A stretch of DNA of 64,000 nt from Lutjanus erythropterus (taxonomy: Eukaryota > Chordata > Actinopteri > Lutjaniformes > Lutjanidae): the NCBI GenBank assembly GCA_020091685.1, contig CM034599.1:3565641-3629640 (forward strand), read 5' to 3'. The position numbers and the translations under genes are program-made. The notes under the pieces are model-generated. The model was not told the DNA's origin, did no database searches, and saw only the letters and a program-made list of their open reading frames with translations. Of the stretch, positions 58,536-64,000 are shown in pieces. Each line of letters opens with the position of its first letter. Positions within the stretch are counted from its first letter, which is position 1.

Positions 58536-60380
58536 ACCCATTTCAGTTTTTTTTTTTTCCATGAACACCCAACCTTAAAGTTCAAAGTGCGCTTATGGTC
58601 CTTTGCCCACTCGCCCAGCTCCGGCTCTGCCAGCACCCCGCAGATTCACCCTACTACAAGTCAAAGTAGCATCGAAATGACTTTGAGCTGCTATTTTAAG
58701 GTAGAATAGTTACACAATGTTCCTTTAAGGTTTTGGATGGTCTAAAAACAAGATAACACTATGAGCTTCAGGTTACAGTTAAAAGTGGAGTTTAAAATTT
58801 TGGTGCAACAGAATTAAGTTTAATTTAAGTTTAGAGTAAAAACTAAACAGAGATTAAAAGAGTTTTTTAAATTTAATCTTTCTTAACTTTAAACTAGGAT
58901 TAGAGTTTGGTAGAACATAATTTAAAGTTAAACCATAATTTAAACTGGTTTAAAAACTCAACCTTGATGCTGCAACCCAATCTGTATCTTTTACCTGTTA
59001 CACAACTGTTTTTGCGGGTTACCTGGCGAGTACCCGGCCTGCTTCAGGACTCTCATTTAAGCAACTCACACAGAATTTTAAACCTTGTAATTTATTGCTT
59101 AATTTGTTCTGAAATCTTGGAGCGCAGATGCAACACTCTTTGGAACAGAGAGCAAACAGGGTTTATGGTAATGTGGTGGAAATTTCTAAAACATCAGAAC
59201 CGCGTCTGTTATTTATGTCAGTGACTGGCTTTATGTTGTCATTTTGATGTATAAAAGTGCTACATAAAGCATTTTAAACACATACATTATGGTGCTAAGC
59301 TCTTCACTTATGTTTCATTGTGTGTCACTGCGTGTCCTGCAGATCTGCTGGTGTCATCGTGATTAATGGGCCTCCTGAATGTGCCTAAACAGCATCCTCT
59401 CTGCCACCTCCCTGCTATTCTCAGTGAGTCAGTCGTCAGCCGTCTCGGGCAGCACCTTGTCAACTCTGATTTCCTCTCGAGTCCGGTCTCTGAAGCCACG
59501 GGGCCAGCTGCTTCCAACTTCAGGGCCTGTTATCTACTAAGCCCCTCTCTATCGCCTTTGGCTGCCCTCCGGTCGTCTGTCTGTCCTCAGATTTCGTCAA
59601 ACTGCAGCTAGTTTACAGATAATTATCAGGCTGAGGCCAGCTGTGTGGCACGCATCCACGGGCCCTTTGTTGCTAATTGAATTAGACCCCATGCAGGAAG
59701 TGACAGAGAAATGAACAATTTCCCCCAGCGAGGCATGTGATTAGCAGGCTTGGAGAGGGGAGGTCGGCTCAGGATGGCACGCTGGTGTGTGAGTCAACGT
59801 CTGAGTCGCATTCGCCCTGACACCCGTGTTTCCGTCAGGTTTCATTTTATGATGTGTGTCAATGGGGGTCAAGTACAGCGGACAATCGCAAACAGACTGC
59901 TGCTGGGCGTTCAGTGTGACGTAAAGAACCCAAAATGTCTGTTTATTGTTCCTCTCTCTGCCATCTGCTTTACAACTTTTCAGCCAGAGAGATATATGAC
60001 CAGGAGCAGCTTTGCTTTTAAGAGTCTTCATAAAAAAAGCATAAATAAACCGTTTTCACCATGAACATTTATTACTTATTATTATAGGCACAGCTTTGTG
60101 CACGGAGCCCTTTCACAAGTTTTTACTTAAATTGCGAACACACTCCTGCACACACTCTCCATATGCTGCAGTAGCTTCTATTTATTTCCATGCAGGAATG
60201 TCACCAGCTGAACTTAAAATGATAGATTTTTTTTCCCCGTTCTTGTGTATTATAGATTTTCCACAGCATGGAAAACACCTACGAGTGACAGTATGACGAT
60301 ACAAGGACATGACCATCACACAGACTCCACTGGAGTGAGGGGAGTGATACAGTGACACTATTTTATGAAACACATTTAAC
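58536..60380. other. No gene seen
   Basis: 58540-58555 is a T run. 58780-58960 is rich in TTTAAAGTTAAA-type sequence and has an old repeat look. 59310-59720 is more balanced, with CTGATTTCCTCTCGAGTCC and GCTAATTGAATTAGACCCC, a possible conserved block. Overlapping frames on both strands lack splice support. Confidence 0.42.
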
Positions 60381-60547
60381 TAGAGCTGCAGTGACTAGTC
60401 GATTACTTGATTATTGTCAACTATTAATTGGCAACTGTTTTAATGATTGGTTAACTGTTTTAAGTAAATTTTATTTTTTATTATTTTCTAGTTTCCACTA
60501 ATCTACAGATTAATCAAGAATGAAATTAATTGTTAGTTACAGCCCCA
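60381..60547 (+). mobile_element. Short hAT MITE, 167 bp
   Basis: TAGAGCTGCAGTGACTAGTC then GATTACTTGATTATTGTC at the left; AATTAATTGTTAGTTACAG then CCCCA at the right. The flanks CATTTAAC (60373-60380) and CATTTGAT (60548-60555) agree at 6 of 8 bases, a degraded 8-bp target duplication. Same family as 34467-34736. Confidence 0.78.
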
Positions 60548-60839
60548 CATTTGATAATAATCACAGTCTTTACAATCTTTATTGTTCACAAATGTGGAAA
60601 TTTGCCTTTTGGATTCACAGGTTGTTTAAAAACACAACAGATAATATTTAACACATAGTGTGTCTCTAAAAACACATACATGAACATGATCTTACATCAA
60701 CACATGCTTTGCGCCAACACAAAAATATACATTTATTTATTTATCTATGATTTTTCTATTAAACATTACTTTACAGGAACAGATAAGACAGAGTATTATG
60801 TGTCGTGCAATGACCTTGTTATATACACTAAATAAAAAT

Positions 60840-60960
60840 GGTGCTAAATAGCACTAAAAGTGGCTCACAATCATACTGTTGAAGAACCACTTTTAGTGCT
60901 GTTTAGCACCTTCTTTTAAAGGTGCTAAATGGCACCATTAGAGGTGCCATACAGCACTAT
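60840..60960. repeat. Hairpin cluster built from GGTGCTAAATAGCAC motifs
   Basis: The arms at 60840-60863 and 60887-60910 (GGTGCTAAATAGCAC, TAAAAGTGG and its complement) match at 23 of 24 positions around a 23-base loop. Two more copies follow: GGTGCTAAATGGCACC (60921-60936), itself palindromic, and GGTGCCATACAGCAC (about 60943-60957). Compact transposon-like foldback of unknown family. Confidence 0.82.
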
Positions 60961-62191
60961 ATTGCTTCCACAAAAATTATGCAAAACGGCGCCGAACAAA
61001 CCGAGTAGTGAGTGAGTGAGAACTTGTGAGTGATTCCAATTGGCACCTCAGACATACGCCTGTGTTCAAAGAACTCATATTAAATTAAAAATGGAGCCAT
61101 TTGCCTTTGAAAAAGCCAACCCATCATTATTATGATATAACAAAGATGATGCAGCTTCTTTCAACCATTTGTTTTAGCTAAAACAATTTTCTAATTTAGT
61201 TGCGATGCTACATTTTTTGTGCAGAAGTTCAATGAATGGCATTGGGCCGGATGCCCAACAGGCATGTAGCCAGACACAGAGCTATGTCCTGTTCAAGATC
61301 TTTGAAAGTGTATCTCTAACTACATCCCAGAGGGCCATAACAGCTGGACAGAGCCAGAGAGAGTGCACTCAGGTGCCCACCTCCTCACAGCCGAGCCAGC
61401 CTAACCCTGAGAGGGTTTGATCCATCTTTTAAAGTCTAGATGGTGTGATGTAATCTGTGCAGTATTTTTACTCGACATCTTACACCAGGCTTATTCAAGT
61501 GGGGTCCTGTGACCTCAGTGCAGCCTTTTGATTATTTATAAAGATTATTTGTAAAAAAGAAAAAAAAAATCATTATGAATTAAAGAGACAAACTGAATGA
61601 AAAAAGATGTTTAATGCAACACTGTGTTAATTTAAAAAAAAGCTACTTCTAATCTAGGATTGCAAAGGTGCACTGGTGAATTTTATTTAGTTTTTGTAAA
61701 GTTTGAATGAAAGTGGCTATGATGCAGATGGACTTTGATGAGTTTGGCGAGAGCAGTTAAACAGCTGTTTCTGGTTAAACAAAATATCTTACTTTTTAAA
61801 ATGAAGTCTCTCATTGTAGTGATCATTTCCATAATGTCATCAAACACTTGCATAATAATCTTAGCCTGTCAGTGCAGCAAAAACAAGCACAAACAACAAG
61901 CAAGCATCACCTGTTCTGTACGCTCCGCAGGTGCGCCTGCATGGACGAGGTGGCTGACAGCGCGTCACGCTGCAGTGCGTTTTTATCACCCTTCTCCACT
62001 TCCATCACAGTTAGTTTTGTGGTTTGTGGTGATTTAGAGACTAGCTTTGTAAAGTTTACCGCCTGTCATGCTGTTGCTCTGTGTACAGTGACACATAAAA
62101 CAAGAGCTGAAACTTGAAACTACACCCTCTCTCATCAGTCAACTGCCAGCACATGTGGCCCTAGGGAATTTTTTAAATATGTGCACCAGCA
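60961..62191. other. No gene seen
   Basis: 61554-61570 is an A-rich run. 61490-61520 (TTCAAGTGGGGTCCTGTGAC) resembles a degenerate hAT end. Nothing coding. Confidence 0.45.
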
Positions 62192-62230
62192 AATATACAT
62201 ATATATACATATATATATATATATATACAT
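62192..62230. repeat. (AT)n / ATAC microsatellite
   Basis: AAATATACATATATATACAT, then AT repeats, 39 bp. Confidence 0.9.
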
Positions 62231-64000
62231 CCAGGAGTCGACCTGTGCTACCTGGCCACCACCCTCTGTGTTTTAAGTTGTTGCACTTTAAGCCACATAA
62301 TATAACCAGTTTTCATATAACCAGGAAATGAGAGATCCTCCTTCTTGTCTTCCCTTCACTTGTCCTCGTTTTTATCTTGCTGTCATCTTTTCAGGTCTTC
62401 TTTTTGAAGTTGGATATTTCTGTCACAAAAATGCAAAATTAGCAGCATGTCTACATGTTAAAATGACGCAGGAGGACTATTTTTACCCTGCACTGTACAT
62501 CCTCATAACCTCAATATTTTGTTGGCGTTTTTATTGTAGGGAGAAATATATAAAAAAAAACCTAATAAAACTTCTAGCATTCGCAGCTGCTATTAAACTC
62601 TGCCAACTGGATCATGCAAGGAGGGAAATAATTGACATCTCTGAAGGGAAAAAAGCTAATAACAGTCAACTTTTCTGTCTTTTCTGGCCCTTTAACTTTG
62701 TGAAGGTAGGAGTTTAGTTCCTGTACTCGGTAGTGTGTGCACAGTCTAACCAAACCTTTCTGCTGTGCACTCACTTTCATTCTTCTGCCTGTCTGTCTCG
62801 TTGCCTACATAAAGTGTGTGATGTTTACCAGAGCAACCTTTCAACACAAGTCTGCCTGTGCTGGAGACAGAAAGTAGGCCACTTGGGCTGCTGCCTGACT
62901 CAGGTCCTGTGTGCCGCTTGGTTTATTTCTGGACGTTCGGTTCATCGTCTGTGAACTTTGTTTGTCTGATAAACCTCATGGCTTCACCGGTCTGCATGCA
63001 GAGATTAGCATCTGTCTTTTTCCACCACGGCATTGTGGGACAGTTATGTAAGTCTGTGATGTCGAACTACGCCTTTAGAGGCTCAGGACTCTGATTGGTA
63101 CCCTGTTATGAAATGTGACACAACTTATTTGGTTGTCATCTTAATTATTTATACACACCTCTGTTGGATGTGAAAATTGGGTTGTTGTGCTCTGCTGCAG
63201 AACAAATCTTTCATTCTCTCAGAATAAAACTGAATAATATGAGAATGATGTGGAAACGGTGCCAGACGTACAGTACGTGGTGGATAAAACATTTTCTATT
63301 ATTCATCGTTTTACTGTTTTTAGTCTCCTATTCATAATTTAACGTGTTTTACATTTGCTCTGTTGTCTTTCCAAAATGAACCACATATGTATTATCTCTC
63401 TTTAACACAACAATTTATTTACTTGATATATTGAGTTAGAAAAGTCTTTTATTATTGAGCAATCATAGCAATCTTGATGCATAATATATTTTACTTCTAC
63501 ACAGGATTGAATTGTTCTCATTTTGTGACTTCTTGTTACTTTAAAAACACAGTGTACTTGTAATGATCCATAATTAGACACAACTTGCAAAGTCCAGGTC
63601 CCTTTTCCCTTTAACTTAATAGAAGACAAAACGCTTCTGCTGCTGGTCAGATTGTATCCATTTGTGGTCGCTTGTGGTAGCCTAGTTTAAAACGAACATG
63701 ACGCCCATGTTTACATCCATTTTGTTTCACCATCAAATAGGGAATTTACTTGTGTTGCGTGGCAGCTGGATTTGCAAGACCACAAGATCACACAAGAATC
63801 CATTTCGCCACATCTGTTTTTGTCTGCACCAGACTACAGGCATAGTTTTAGGTGTGCCGACAGCGTGAAGTGTCCATGGAAACGAAACGTCTTGAACAAA
63901 CAATGGCGGCTCCTGAAGAGGTTAGCGTAGACACTGTGATAGTATGAATTATGTCAGGACTGAAAAGTTGTGGAAAAGATGTTTTTACGCTCTCCTTCCG
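62231..64000. other. No gene seen; possible transposon fragment at the window edge
   Basis: The 129-codon plus-strand frame at 62328-62717 has no splice sites that fit and no family resemblance. 63640-64000 (TTTGCAAGACCACAAGATC, GGAAACGAAACGTC, ACAATGGCGGCTCCTGAAGA) is a combination I recall as repetitive in fish. A 14-codon frame starts at its ATG and then stops. It continues past the window. Confidence 0.4.

Noticed and set aside
62328-62717. 129-codon plus-strand frame with hydrophobic segments
   Set aside because: It has no family resemblance, no paired splice sites that preserve the frame and AT-rich codon usage typical of chance frames.

Overview
The window looks like vertebrate, and specifically ray-finned fish (percomorph-like teleost), nuclear DNA. 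There is no operon structure, no open frame longer than about 200 codons, long CA/GT, GATA and GAA microsatellites occur throughout, and many non-autonomous DNA transposons are present whose ends I recognise as typical of percomorph genomes. I see no bacterial, organellar or viral gene cluster and no rRNA, tRNA or CRISPR array.

One real protein-coding exon is well supported, at 24983-25129 on the plus strand. It is 147 bp with a clean acceptor and donor and encodes a stretch typical of the extracellular region of TMEM132-family membrane proteins; the paralog is unresolved. No other TMEM132 exon is visible, so most of the window is best read as two very long partial introns of that gene (at least 25 kb upstream, at least 38.8 kb downstream). 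Two weaker coding candidates lie at 47167-47275 and 53969-54068.

Layout. 1-3.6 kb: GATA array, a local duplication, a 5'-truncated L1 end and a hAT MITE with target duplication. 7.4-8.9 kb: a DNA element with about 210-bp inverted ends filled by an 865-bp degenerate TAACCAG-type minisatellite. 9.5-17 kb: fragments of one common fish interspersed repeat. 23.9-24.4 kb: a minisatellite that repeats AATAAA, followed by the exon. 25.8-34.7 kb: many hAT-like and other MITE copies. 36.2-46.7 kb: further MITE families, some nested. 48.0-49.7 kb: a 31-bp minisatellite split by a hAT element with perfect 8-bp target duplications, itself split by a GAA-tailed retroposon with perfect 10-bp duplications. 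52.6-54 kb: a long CA array and a Tc1/mariner transposase relic. 58-61 kb: a foldback element, a short hAT MITE and a hairpin cluster.

Nothing here works as a pathway. The main content is the structure and relative age of repeats inside a large neuronal-type gene. I found no previously undescribed gene system. The most interesting structures are the three-level nest at 48-49.7 kb and the transposon carrying its own minisatellite at 7.4-8.9 kb. Repeat-family letters used below (A to K) are my own labels. Family recognition is from memory of teleost repeats and from comparing copies within the window, not from a database search.
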